Source: JBOHER01 sp050701115 (lineage in GTDB: Bacteria; Actinomycetota; Actinomycetes; Mycobacteriales; Pseudonocardiaceae). Taken from it: a stretch of DNA of 22,587 bases. Each line of letters starts with the position of its first letter. The first letter of the stretch is position 1. The notes below the pieces were generated by a model, which saw only the letters and a list, made by a program, of their open reading frames with translations, was not told where the DNA came from and did not search any database. The position numbers and the translations under genes were made by a program. Positions 1-7,618 of this stretch are shown here, piece by piece. The stretch covers positions 1-22,587 of the forward strand of contig JBOHER010000268.1 in NCBI GenBank assembly GCA_050701115.1, written 5' to 3'.

Positions 1-279
1 GAGGACGGTGGTGTTGCCACGCGCCTCCTGCTGACATCGCATACCGGAGCGGTCCCACGGCCCCCGCATGAGATCGTCCAGCAGCCCGCGCAGTCCATCG
101 CCGTACTGAAGTTCCGCGAAGAGCACCTGATCCGCAGCCGTGGCGGCTTCGCCTGCGCTGGCGCCTACCGCCACGAGTGCACGGTAGGCACATTCGTAGA
201 CCTCCCGTATCGCTACTCTGACTCCAATTGGCTCTTCGCGCACCCCGCTCACGCACGCCCCCTTCAGTAGGGTGTTCAT
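1..279 (-). CDS. Unfinished ORF, C-terminus outside window; function not resolved
   Basis: An open frame starts at ATG 279-277 and runs without a stop off the left edge (at least 93 residues). Its start overlaps the stop of the dipeptidase-like gene as ATGA, so it is the last visible gene of the minus-strand operon and probably translationally coupled. The visible part is soluble, with an alanine-rich helix around residues 27-70 that includes the stretch AADQVLFAELQYGDGLRGLL. That pattern faintly recalls the N-terminus of the malate/L-lactate dehydrogenase (Ldh_2) family and, alternatively, DUF3726 proteins. I cannot decide between them from this fragment. An alternative GTG start lies at codon 10. 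No signal peptide or membrane segment is visible. Confidence 0.6.
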   Translation of the reverse strand, partial: MNTLLKGACVSGVREEPIGVRVAIREVYECAYRALVAVGASAGEAATAADQVLFAELQYGDGLRGLLDDLMRGPWDRSGMRCQQEARGNTTVL

Positions 280-1262
280 GATCGCCGCGATCCCACGAAG
301 ACGCGATCGAAGAGTCTGAGCCAGTTCTCGCCGAGGACGCCGGCGATCGTGCTGTCATCAAGCCCTACGCACACCAGGCCGTCGGTCAGCTTCGGGAAGT
401 CCTCAGGACCTTGGAACCAGTAAGGCCAATCTGGCCACGTCGGTGCGGACTGTCGGTGCGGGGGCTGCCACCGCCCGTTGCGAAGCCACCCCACGTAGGC
501 ATCGTCCCAGTTCCGCGCGCAGTCGCTTCCCAGAGCAACCCGCTCGGGGCCGAGCTCTTCGACCAACCTCACGATCATCCGGCAGAACGCCTCCAAGGTG
601 GCCTCCGGTCCGCCGAGCACGTTCGGGTAGAGGCAACAGCCCAGGACTCCCCCACGCTGCGCGAGCGCCCTGATGACGTCATCGGGCTTGTTACGCGGGC
701 TGTCGAGGAACCATGTTGGATTCGAGTGGGTGATCGCTACCGGAGACTCCGAATGCTCGATGGCGTCGCGGCAGGTCCGGTTACCCACGTGCGAGAGGTC
801 CACCATCATGCCCACCCGATTCATCTCCGAGACGATTGTGCGCCCGAAACGGGTGATCCCCGAGTCTTCGGGTTCATAGCAGGCGCCGCCGACCAGGTTC
901 TGGATGTTGTAGGTCAGTTGAGCGATGCGGACCCCCAGTCTCGAGAAGACTTCGACGAACCGATAGTCGTCGCCGAATGGACTGGTGTTTTGGAACCCGA
1001 GCAATACAGCTACCCGGTGCTCCTCCTTGGCCTTCCGGATGTCGTCCGCGGTCTGGGCGAGCACCATGATGTCATCGTTCTGTGCAGCAAGCTGATACCA
1101 CTCACCAACGGTCCGCAGGGTTTCTTCGGCCCCCTCCCAAACGGCGCACGTGGCGTTCACGCCGCTGATCCCACCGGTGCGCAACTCCTGAAGGACCGAG
1201 CGATTCCAGTTACTAATCTGAAGACCGTCGACGACCACGAGCTCTTCATGCGAGACGGGCAT
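276..1262 (-). CDS. Membrane dipeptidase (peptidase M19) family protein with altered metal site
   Basis: This 328-residue protein has the M19 (renal dipeptidase) barrel: LTYNIQNLVGGACYE near residue 117, DLSHVGN near 154, ITHSNP near 177 and GSDCARNWDD near 246. Family M19 hydrolyses dipeptides or related amides with two zinc ions. The histidines of DLSH and THSN are kept. The N-terminal HxD ligand pair reads DGLQISNW here, and the bridging-Glu segment (usually EG) reads GFQN. Half the canonical zinc site is therefore missing. The sequence resembles a bacterial M19 subfamily with the same changes, so this looks like a divergent subfamily and not simple decay. The start ATG at 1262 sits inside the 3' end of the preceding gene (17 bp overlap) behind GAAAGG. 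There is no signal peptide, so it is probably cytoplasmic. Substrate unknown. Confidence 0.85.
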   Translation of the reverse strand: MPVSHEELVVVDGLQISNWNRSVLQELRTGGISGVNATCAVWEGAEETLRTVGEWYQLAAQNDDIMVLAQTADDIRKAKEEHRVAVLLGFQNTSPFGDDYRFVEVFSRLGVRIAQLTYNIQNLVGGACYEPEDSGITRFGRTIVSEMNRVGMMVDLSHVGNRTCRDAIEHSESPVAITHSNPTWFLDSPRNKPDDVIRALAQRGGVLGCCLYPNVLGGPEATLEAFCRMIVRLVEELGPERVALGSDCARNWDDAYVGWLRNGRWQPPHRQSAPTWPDWPYWFQGPEDFPKLTDGLVCVGLDDSTIAGVLGENWLRLFDRVFVGSRRS

Positions 1263-2991
1263 GAATCAACCTTTCGGAAGGTCGGGGAGTGAACATCCAG
1301 TCATCATCAGCTGTGCCTTGCGGGAGCTCGGCTACGCGGGGGGCGCCGGAGAACAGCGTCACGCGCAGCCAGTCAGTCGACTGTGGGTTGAAGTTCTCCA
1401 TCCCGTAGGCGGCAAGCTGTAGCCGCTGCAGATGGAGGGGAAGAAACTCAGCGGCGAGCAGATTGTCGCGGACCTCTGCGTACTCAAGGTCAACTACCGT
1501 CTGTGCGCGAGAGACGGCGCTTCGGTGCCAAGGATGTTCGAGCAGGAAGAGCGCAATGCTGCTGTTGGGGTCCGCAGCCTGTAGGTCAGTCCGAAGCGCC
1601 GCGACAGATCTGGCGATGTCCACACCGTGTTGGACGTCCTCACCGGGATCGATCCCCAGGCGTGCCCGGCGGGGCTCCTCGCTATTCGCGGAGGAGAACC
1701 AGAAGTGCTCAACCTGTGTCCGCTCGGCGAAGTCATAGGCATCCACCCAGCCGTAGTGCTCCGCAACCTCGGTGAGCAGGTCACCACAACGGGCCCGGGG
1801 GTCGAGACGTCTCCGCTCGTCACAACGCAGACCGGATTCGACCAGGGCATCAAGATCGCCGGTGAGTTCAGTCAAGATCGAGGCGACGACGCCGCGACAC
1901 TCCGGACCGGTTTCGTGGGCAGCGTCGTGGAGCGTCTGCCACACCCTCTGGCCTGTTGCATGCACCTGTTCCCCGCTGGCGAACTCGTTGAGAGCAGTAA
2001 GGACCGGAGAGAGCTGATGGGCCAGCACGGGTCCCGGAAGGTACGGGGTTGGGGAGAGATCCCTCTGCTCCTCGAAATAGCCGATGGCGCGCGCGAGGAG
2101 TGCCTGTACTCGTCCGACGTCGGGCTCGGTGGGAGACACGTCCCGGGCGAGCACCGAAGCCAACGGGATCTCACGCATGCGGATCCAGGCATCGAGGATT
2201 CGGGGATGGTTGATGACGTAGGGCACCATGCCGAGGCCTGTCGCGTTGCCAAGGCCGAGATACCGGCGCCAAGCCCCGTCAAAGGCGACCGCTGACGTGC
2301 TCCGCGCGAGTGCGCAATGTTCCACGACGTCGTAGCTCAGCTCGCGAAGCAGCCAGGCGGTCAGCATGTGTGCTCGGTACGGCACAGCGAACGGATGGCC
2401 GTCCCGAAACCGCTCAAAGTCCGCAAGGCCGAACTTGCCGTTGCTGTAGAAGGCGGTGCTTCGCATCAGGTACGGCGAGCAGCCGAACACCTCAGCTTCA
2501 GGTTGCTGACCAGAAGCCAACCTGTCGATCGCGTAATCGAAGAATCGCTCGCTGCGGTTTGCGCGCGTCCAGATGACCGTTCCTCCGTCGGCGCGGCCCG
2601 CCTCTTGCAGGGGTACCTGCTCTCGCAGCCTACGCATGCGGTCGGGGTGGACCTCTCCCTCGACGAGTGCTGCGGTCACATCCCACGACTCGGCAATCAC
2701 ACGATCGGTTCGCTTGGCCTCCCCGACGTTCTGGGAAAACGCAACGAAGGTCCACACATTCCCCTCTGCGTCCACCCGGTACACGGCGGTCCCACAACCG
2801 TTTTCATCAATCTGGAACCGCTCGCGTGTAACCCTCCAGCCGTGCGCGGCGGCTCGGCGAATCAGCGACCGCGCGAAGCTGTGCCGCGTTGAACGGGCGC
2901 CGCCGAGGTCCACGGGCTTCAAGACTTCCTCAGCCGGACGGGGGCGACCTGCGGCCGATGTCATGGCGGATGCCGAGCTCGCGATGCTCAT
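1246..2991 (-). CDS. Conserved hypothetical protein, 581 aa, operon partner of ALDH and M19 protein
   Basis: I recognise no characterised domain. The protein is soluble, with no signal peptide or membrane helix. Visible landmarks are ENGCGTAVYRVDAEGNVWTFVAF (residues ~64-86), the phrase KRTDRVIAESWDVT (~93), GNGKFGLADFERF-like SNGKFGLADFERF (~185), the loop YLGLGNATGLGMVP near 243, and a tryptophan-rich C-terminal part. From memory, proteins with the same phrases occur in proteobacteria beside M19 and dehydrogenase genes, which suggests a conserved catabolic neighbourhood. The start ATG at 2991 shares an A with the stop of the dehydrogenase (TGATG), and its 3' end overlaps the M19 gene. Coupled translation with both neighbours argues for one pathway or complex. 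No function is assigned. Confidence 0.85.
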   Translation of the reverse strand: MSIASSASAMTSAAGRPRPAEEVLKPVDLGGARSTRHSFARSLIRRAAAHGWRVTRERFQIDENGCGTAVYRVDAEGNVWTFVAFSQNVGEAKRTDRVIAESWDVTAALVEGEVHPDRMRRLREQVPLQEAGRADGGTVIWTRANRSERFFDYAIDRLASGQQPEAEVFGCSPYLMRSTAFYSNGKFGLADFERFRDGHPFAVPYRAHMLTAWLLRELSYDVVEHCALARSTSAVAFDGAWRRYLGLGNATGLGMVPYVINHPRILDAWIRMREIPLASVLARDVSPTEPDVGRVQALLARAIGYFEEQRDLSPTPYLPGPVLAHQLSPVLTALNEFASGEQVHATGQRVWQTLHDAAHETGPECRGVVASILTELTGDLDALVESGLRCDERRRLDPRARCGDLLTEVAEHYGWVDAYDFAERTQVEHFWFSSANSEEPRRARLGIDPGEDVQHGVDIARSVAALRTDLQAADPNSSIALFLLEHPWHRSAVSRAQTVVDLEYAEVRDNLLAAEFLPLHLQRLQLAAYGMENFNPQSTDWLRVTLFSGAPRVAELPQGTADDDWMFTPRPSERLIHARLA

Positions 2992-4463
2992 CAGCTGGTC
3001 CCCTCTGGGGCGAGGCGCAGGTAGGCCGTCTTAGTGATGGTGAAGAACTCGGCAGCCGAGTCGCTGCTCTGCACCCGCGGGGCTGGGAAGGAGGAGTCCC
3101 GCAACCCGCCGAATGGTGCGTGCACCTCTGAGCCGGTGGAGGGGCCGTTGACTTTGATGAGTCCGGCGATCAGGTCGTCGAGGCATCGACGCACGACACG
3201 TTCATCGCGGGTGAATACCGAGGCGGTCAGACCGAAGTCTGTCGCGTTGGCCAGGTGTATCGCATCGTCGAGGTCCCGGGCGTGGAGGAGGGTAACGACC
3301 GGGCCGAAGACCTCTTCGCTGGCGATGGTGAGCGAGGGGGACCCCGCCAGGATCGTAGGTGCGACGAAGTGGCCCGGGAGTTCTGGTAGTTCGGCCGAGG
3401 CGAGTACCTGGGCGCCTTCTGCTTGAGCTCGCACGATCGACTCGTTGATCTGGCTCCGAGCGCGCTCAGAGATCACCGGGCCGATCGCGGTGTCAGCGTC
3501 GCCGCCTGGGCCGACCTTCAGTCCGGTTACCCGGGGGCAGAGCGCGGCGACGAGATCGTCATACGAGGAGCCGACAGCAATGATCCTGCGAGTGGCGGTG
3601 CACTTCTGACCAGTGCTGCTCATCGCTGCGGCGACGATCGCCTCCGCAGCGAAGGAGATGTCGGCGTCCGGCATCACGATTGCGGCGTTGTGTCCACCGA
3701 GCTCAAGTTGGAGTTTGGCACCTCGTGGCACGACGGTGTCGCGGATGGCGTGTCCGACCGCGACCGAACCCGTGAAGGTGACCGCTGCCGCGGCGGGGTG
3801 CTGAACCAAGCGCGCGCCGAGTTCTGCTGGCCCCAACAGCAGGTTCAGCGCCCCAGCGGGAACGCCAGCTTCGACCAGGACCTCCGCGAAGGCCACCGCA
3901 AGGGCGGGGGTGTCGCTCGCTGGCTTCCACACCACGGCGTTTCCCCACAGCAGGGCGGGCGCGATCTTCCAGGCCGGGATCTGCACCGGGAAGTTCCACG
4001 GCGTAATCACCACGGTGGTCCCGACCGGTCGGCGTACGGTGCGAATCACCTCGTCGGGGTTCCCGGAGGGGTAGGTGGCACCGTCGGGTCGCCGTGCCGC
4101 GCTGGCGTGGTAGTGAAGCGTCTCGACCGTCGCACCGATCTCACCCCGAGAGTCACCAAGGGCCTTGCCCTCCTCGCGGGTCATCAGCCATGCGAGCTCT
4201 TCGGCCCGCGTACTGAGCAACTCTGCTGCTCGGCGCAGGATCAGACCGCGGCCGATGAGACCAAGGTGGTCCCACGCGGCGCCGACGTCGGCAGCAGCCG
4301 CCATCGCCTTCTCCAGCATCGCCTCAGTGGCCTCGTGGTAGCTCGCAACCAGGTCTTCAGGGTCCGCGGGGTTCCGACTGTGCGCCGCCGGTCCATCCCC
4401 CGCCACCCAGGTGCCTCCTACGAGGTGGCGCAGTTCCGATTCGTTCTGAGCGGGAGGGTTCAC
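2991..4463 (-). CDS. NAD(P)-dependent aldehyde dehydrogenase, likely 2,5-dioxopentanoate (KGSA) dehydrogenase type
   Basis: This 490-residue protein is a full-length aldehyde dehydrogenase superfamily member that oxidises an aldehyde to a carboxylate with NAD(P)+. Visible residues are N157 in TPWNFP, K180 in WKPAS, general base E254 in LELGGHN and nucleophile C288 in STGQKCTATRR. The GQKCTATR context is typical of alpha-ketoglutarate semialdehyde and lactaldehyde-like dehydrogenases, so a dioxopentanoate substrate is plausible but not proven. The start is GTG at 4463, behind AGGAG with 9 bases spacing. It also overlaps the stop of the truncated upstream frame as GTGA. It is the first intact gene of the minus-strand operon and its stop overlaps the next start (TGATG). 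Confidence 0.93.
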   Translation of the reverse strand: MNPPAQNESELRHLVGGTWVAGDGPAAHSRNPADPEDLVASYHEATEAMLEKAMAAAADVGAAWDHLGLIGRGLILRRAAELLSTRAEELAWLMTREEGKALGDSRGEIGATVETLHYHASAARRPDGATYPSGNPDEVIRTVRRPVGTTVVITPWNFPVQIPAWKIAPALLWGNAVVWKPASDTPALAVAFAEVLVEAGVPAGALNLLLGPAELGARLVQHPAAAAVTFTGSVAVGHAIRDTVVPRGAKLQLELGGHNAAIVMPDADISFAAEAIVAAAMSSTGQKCTATRRIIAVGSSYDDLVAALCPRVTGLKVGPGGDADTAIGPVISERARSQINESIVRAQAEGAQVLASAELPELPGHFVAPTILAGSPSLTIASEEVFGPVVTLLHARDLDDAIHLANATDFGLTASVFTRDERVVRRCLDDLIAGLIKVNGPSTGSEVHAPFGGLRDSSFPAPRVQSSDSAAEFFTITKTAYLRLAPEGTS

Positions 4464-4654
4464 GATTTCTGACTCCTAGTTCCTGGTGTTACCCCAACAC
4501 GTTTTATGAGCGGGTCTCCGACCTCGATGAACTCGGCGCCTGCGTTGACGGCCGCGGTGGTGATCTCGATGGCGCGGTCGACGGTATGGACGTCGAGTGC
4601 GATCTGCAGTGACCGGTGCCCGCGCAGGCGCCGGTAGCGTTCGCGTGCGCTCAC
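4460..4654 (-). pseudogene. N-terminal remnant of a HUMPS-family protein (hexulose-6-phosphate synthase / OMP decarboxylase-like)
   Basis: From a GTG at 4654 the frame encodes about 64 residues. It contains SLQIALDVHTVDRAIEI followed by NAGAEFIEVGDPLIKRVG. This matches the first two beta strands of the HUMPS barrel, with the Asp of ALD and the E-x-GDPLIK loop as in hexulose-6-phosphate synthase and 3-keto-gulonate-phosphate decarboxylase. Homology ends at about 4500, and the frame then runs through non-homologous codons to a TGA that overlaps the dehydrogenase GTG. A full protein would be over 200 residues, so this is a truncated gene. Whether it once belonged to the same operon is unknown. 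Confidence 0.7.
4486..4500. promoter_or_regulatory. Inverted repeat GTGTT-N5-AACAC upstream of the dehydrogenase
   Basis: The 15-bp sequence GTGTTACCCCAACAC has perfect 5-bp arms around ACCCC. It lies 23 bases upstream of the dehydrogenase GTG, exactly where homology to the HUMPS remnant stops. It could be an operator for the minus-strand operon, part of the old promoter region, or a by-product of the junction. No clear -35/-10 pair is visible. Confidence 0.35.
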
Positions 4655-4764
4655 CGTTGCGGTCCGGGGAAGGTGGCGACTATCGACCATCTGAGCCTCG
4701 ACGGCCGTCCGCGGTCGAGACGAGGCCTTGCCTTGGGCGGTCAGCGCCTGCTCACCGCAGTGAC

Positions 4765-4980
4765 AGTTTCGGCACCGTGCCCGGCCCAGCCGATCTGCTG
4801 CCGGGAACGCGCGTGTGTCTCGACGTGGTCGGCGCGTATTCGATCGGGGACTGGATCGCCAACTCCTGGCTGCGCCCGCCGGTCGTCGGCATCGACAGCT
4901 CGGTCCTGTGGCGCCGACAGACCGCCGAGGACTTCCTCGCCCCGGCGGAGACCATCGAGGGGCGTGTCGATGTCGGCTGA
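4765..4980 (+). pseudogene. C-terminal remnant of a PLP-dependent decarboxylase (ornithine/DAP decarboxylase fold)
   Basis: The last ~70 codons of an open frame read LLPGTRVCLDVVGAYSIGDW, then NSWLRPP and a charged tail. The G-x-x-hydrophobic-x-x-x-GAYS pattern followed by a proline-rich turn is the C-terminal beta domain of group IV decarboxylases (LysA, ODC, ADC), where GAY(T/S) lies near the active site. The N-terminal PLP barrel is absent, and upstream sequence belongs to the oppositely oriented HUMPS scrap. Its stop (4978-4980) overlaps the deaminase start by 11 bp, so the intact ancestor was probably the first gene of the operon that follows. Confidence 0.6.
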
Positions 4981-5374
4981 CCCCGTGCTCGCTCCCACGG
5001 ACCTCGCGTGTCTGCTCGACGCGTGCCGGTCCACCCTGGCGACCTGCTCGCATCCGAGCGTGAAGGTCGCCGCCGCGGTCAGCGACAGCAATGGCGCGAT
5101 CCACAGCGGCGTCCAGGTCCGCTCGACCAACTGTGGGCACTGCGCCACCTGTGCGGAACCGGTTGCGATCGGCGCCGCGCTCGCCGCCGGCGCCATCACA
5201 CTGCTCGCCTGCGTCGCCATGGTCCGAGACCACGACGGCGCACGAGTGTGGTCGCCGTGCGGCACCTGCCGGGAAGTCCTGCGCGACTACGGCGTCCGCA
5301 CCGTCGTGGTGGCCCAAACACCCGACGGGCACCCGATCACCGCCAACCCCGACGACCTCCTGCCCTGGCCCTGA
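4970..5374 (+). CDS. Cytidine/blasticidin-S deaminase-like zinc enzyme
   Basis: This 134-residue protein carries the cytidine deaminase superfamily zinc signature: C61-A-E63 and P-C97-G-T-C100, with E63 as expected proton shuttle. Length and the SPCGTCREVL motif suit the small tetrameric cytidine or blasticidin-S deaminase group. An extra pair of cysteines (C55, C58) precedes C61, giving C-x2-C-x2-CAE, which is unusual. The reaction is presumably hydrolytic deamination of a cytosine-like base, free or in a modified nucleoside. ATG 4970 was chosen because it overlaps the decarboxylase stop by 11 bp and precedes all conserved motifs. It sits 29 bp upstream of the radical SAM gene in the same orientation, so a shared pathway is likely. 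Confidence 0.85.
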   Translation: MSADPVLAPTDLACLLDACRSTLATCSHPSVKVAAAVSDSNGAIHSGVQVRSTNCGHCATCAEPVAIGAALAAGAITLLACVAMVRDHDGARVWSPCGTCREVLRDYGVRTVVVAQTPDGHPITANPDDLLPWP

Positions 5375-5391
5375 CTCCCGATCCCGACCGC

Positions 5392-5397
5392 AAGGAG
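5392..5397 (+). promoter_or_regulatory. Ribosome binding site AAGGAG deciding the radical SAM start
   Basis: AAGGAG lies 6 bases before ATG 5404. The frame is open far upstream (to 5008), so this site and the position of the CxxxCxxC motif fix the start at 5404 instead of the longer reading. Confidence 0.75.
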
Positions 5398-5403
5398 CGC
5401 ATC

Positions 5404-6309
5404 ATGCTCGCCGAGATCACCGGCATCCACCGCGTGCGGATGCTCTACCTGCAACTGCTGTACCGCTGCAACTTCAGCTGCAAGCACTGCTTCCACGGCC
5501 AGCTACTCGCGAGCCCGGATCACTACACGCTGCCGCAGGCGCAGGCCATCCTGCGACACTTCCTCGACGCCTACCAGCTTGACGCCGTCACCTTCCTCGG
5601 CGGTGAACCACTGCTGTACCGCGACATCGTCGACATCTGCGCCTTCGCCAAAGCTGACCTCGGCCTGCGAACCGAGATGTGCAGCAACGCCCACCGCGGC
5701 TTCCGCGCCACCCTCACCCGGCTCGCCCCCACACTGGACAAGTTCCGAGTATCCCTCGACGGCCTCACCGGCACCCACGACGCCATCCGGCAGAAGGGCA
5801 GCTTCGCCGGCGCCATCGAGATGATCGACCACGCCCGCGACCTCGGTGTGTCCACCGGCGCGACCATGACCGTCAACGCCTACAACATCGGCCAGGTCGT
5901 CCCGCTCGCGCGCCTCCTTCAACAACACGGCGTCGACGAGTTGAAACTGCACGCTCTGCGGCTGGTCGGCAACGCCGCCGACAACCCCGACCTCGAGGTC
6001 ACCGACAACTCGGACTACGGGACGCTTCACCGACACATCGCCGACGCCGACCTCGACATCGCCATCATCTACGACTCTGACCTCAGCCCCACCCCTGCCG
6101 GCCCGACCTGCTCGAACCTCGTCGCCGACGGCTGGCTCGACCGCATCGAGTCAGACCCCGGCGGCGGCCTCACCGTCTCCTGCAAAGCCGTCGGCCGCGA
6201 CGTTAACGCCTTCCGCTGGGACAAGGACGCTGAGCAGATCGTCTACGAGCCGCGCGAGGACGACGAGTTCGCCCAGTCCATCCCCGACGTCGTCTACGTC
6301 GGCGCCTGA
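5404..6309 (+). CDS. Radical SAM enzyme
   Basis: The 301-residue protein has the canonical 4Fe-4S motif C22-x3-C26-x2-C29 (RCNFSCKHC) and the SAM-binding GGEPL at 66-70, followed by a partial TIM barrel with VSLDG near residue 119. It would cleave S-adenosylmethionine reductively to a 5'-deoxyadenosyl radical. There is no SPASM or TWITCH cysteine cluster: only two isolated cysteines occur in the last 70 residues (PTCSNL and VSCKAV). Substrate is unknown. The neighbours (deaminase, methyltransferase, CYTH, lost decarboxylase and NUDIX) point to a nucleoside-like or phosphorylated small molecule more than to a peptide. No precursor-peptide ORF or RRE partner is visible beside it. Confidence 0.9.
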   Translation: MLAEITGIHRVRMLYLQLLYRCNFSCKHCFHGQLLASPDHYTLPQAQAILRHFLDAYQLDAVTFLGGEPLLYRDIVDICAFAKADLGLRTEMCSNAHRGFRATLTRLAPTLDKFRVSLDGLTGTHDAIRQKGSFAGAIEMIDHARDLGVSTGATMTVNAYNIGQVVPLARLLQQHGVDELKLHALRLVGNAADNPDLEVTDNSDYGTLHRHIADADLDIAIIYDSDLSPTPAGPTCSNLVADGWLDRIESDPGGGLTVSCKAVGRDVNAFRWDKDAEQIVYEPREDDEFAQSIPDVVYVGA

Positions 6310-6331
6310 CACCCATGAGGACCCGAACTCG

Positions 6332-7009
6332 ATGACGGACACCATGACACCGGCGCTCACCACGAGCGTGTGGCAGAACACCAAGACGTACTTCCCGCTG
6401 TTCCTCGACCAGTTGCGACGCAGCGAGGCACAGACCGTGTGCGTCGTCGGTGCTTCCGACGGCAAGTTCGTGCTGCCCTTGGCGCGGCACGGCATGCGGG
6501 TCATCGCCATCGAACGCGACCCGCTCGCGCTCAACGGAGGACCGATCACTCTGCCCGGCCCGACCCCGGCCACCATGGCCGGTCTCCGCAGCCGACTCGA
6601 AACCGAGCGGCTCTACAACCTGGTACAGATCATCGAGGCGAACCTGGTCGACCTAGACGATGACGTCGACCCAGTCGACGCGGTATGGACCAGCTGCTCC
6701 TGGCACTACAGCGTCAACCACCACCGGCCGTTGGCCGAGGTCGTCGCGGCCATGCAAGCCCGTGTCCGGAACGATGGCGGGCTGTTCGGGGCGGAGTACA
6801 TGATGCCCGTCGAACCCTGGCACTTCCGTTGCGAGCACTATCCGGACGCCGGCGAACTTCGTCGCTACTTCGCCGGTTGGGACATCCTCTGGGAATCGTC
6901 CACGCCCGCCTTCGTCGAAGACCCCCACATCGAGCAACTACGCCCGCACGTCCACCGCATGGGGCTGCTTATCGCCGCCCGACCGACCAAGGAACCATTC
7001 CGGACATGA
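6332..7009 (+). CDS. Class I SAM-dependent methyltransferase
   Basis: This 225-residue protein has motif I as VVGASDGKF (38-46) followed by the acidic strand end IAIERDP about 20 residues later, the standard Rossmann methyltransferase arrangement. Later segments are WTSCSWHYS (motif IV region) and a C-terminal DILWES strand. Acceptor atom and substrate are unknown. The start ATG 6332 lies 22 bp after the radical SAM stop; an in-frame ATG at 6344 is possible. The stop overlaps the CYTH start as ATGA. In this operon it may methylate the radical SAM product or its precursor. Confidence 0.85.
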   Translation: MTDTMTPALTTSVWQNTKTYFPLFLDQLRRSEAQTVCVVGASDGKFVLPLARHGMRVIAIERDPLALNGGPITLPGPTPATMAGLRSRLETERLYNLVQIIEANLVDLDDDVDPVDAVWTSCSWHYSVNHHRPLAEVVAAMQARVRNDGGLFGAEYMMPVEPWHFRCEHYPDAGELRRYFAGWDILWESSTPAFVEDPHIEQLRPHVHRMGLLIAARPTKEPFRT

Positions 7010-7590
7010 ACCCTGAATTCGAAGCACGCTTCCTGAAGATCGATCCAGACGCCATCATCGACCGGCTCCGAGAGCGCGGCGCCACCCAAACCATGCCGCG
7101 GACCCTCATGCGGCGCGTCGTGCTGAAGAACCAGGACATCGCCGGCCGCGGCGGTTGGCTGCGGCTACGCGACCAGGGCGACAAGACGACACTCACCTAC
7201 AAAGAAGTCAACGAGGGCGACAACCCGGTCGGAATCGACAGCATCCTCGAAGCCGAAGTTGAGGTCAGCGACTTCCGCGCAGCTCAGCGACTGCTGGAAG
7301 CCATGGGCTTCTCCACACTGCGATACCAAGAGAACTACCGCGAGGAATGGCGTCTCGACGGCGTCACATTCGACCTCGACACCTGGCCCGACATGCCCAC
7401 CTACCTAGAGATCGAGGGGCCGAGCGAGACCGACGTCCAAGGCGCCGCCAGCAACGTAGGACTGGACTACGCCACCGTGACCTTTGGCAGCGTCGACGAC
7501 GTCTACCTCAGCGTGCTCAACCGCGACATCCTCGCCGAGCCACGTCTCGTCTTCACCGACGAGCCACCGACGCAGGCCGACAACTCCTGA
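7006..7590 (+). CDS. CYTH-domain protein (class IV adenylate cyclase / triphosphatase fold)
   Basis: This 194-residue protein fits the CYTH triphosphate tunnel fold: an N-terminal EFEARF strand, LRLRDQGDKTTLTYKE in the middle, EAEVEVSDF, and the acidic strand pairs FDLDTWP and YLEIEGPSE near the C-terminus. CYTH enzymes bind triphosphates with metal and act as triphosphatases or, rarely, adenylate cyclases. The usual ExExK signature reads E4-F-E6-A-R8, with Arg in place of Lys. The start ATG 7006 overlaps the methyltransferase stop. A role in removing di/triphosphate from an operon intermediate, or in housecleaning, is plausible but inferred. Confidence 0.85.
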   Translation: MNPEFEARFLKIDPDAIIDRLRERGATQTMPRTLMRRVVLKNQDIAGRGGWLRLRDQGDKTTLTYKEVNEGDNPVGIDSILEAEVEVSDFRAAQRLLEAMGFSTLRYQENYREEWRLDGVTFDLDTWPDMPTYLEIEGPSETDVQGAASNVGLDYATVTFGSVDDVYLSVLNRDILAEPRLVFTDEPPTQADNS

Positions 7591-7618
7591 CCACTGCCGA
7601 GTGAGGGAAACCCTGCCC

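Noticed and set aside
411..1292. Long plus-strand open frame (293 codons) opposite the M19 gene
   Set aside because: It is the antisense shadow of a gene with clear family motifs; its own translation shows no domain.
4655..5332. Long minus-strand frame extending the HUMPS remnant upstream
   Set aside because: Only the last ~64 codons have homology; the rest is antisense to the decarboxylase scrap and deaminase and is rich in random Arg/Gly.
5404..6309. Radical SAM gene as part of a RiPP (modified peptide) cluster
   Set aside because: No SPASM cysteines, no precursor-like small ORF and no RRE or peptidase next to it.
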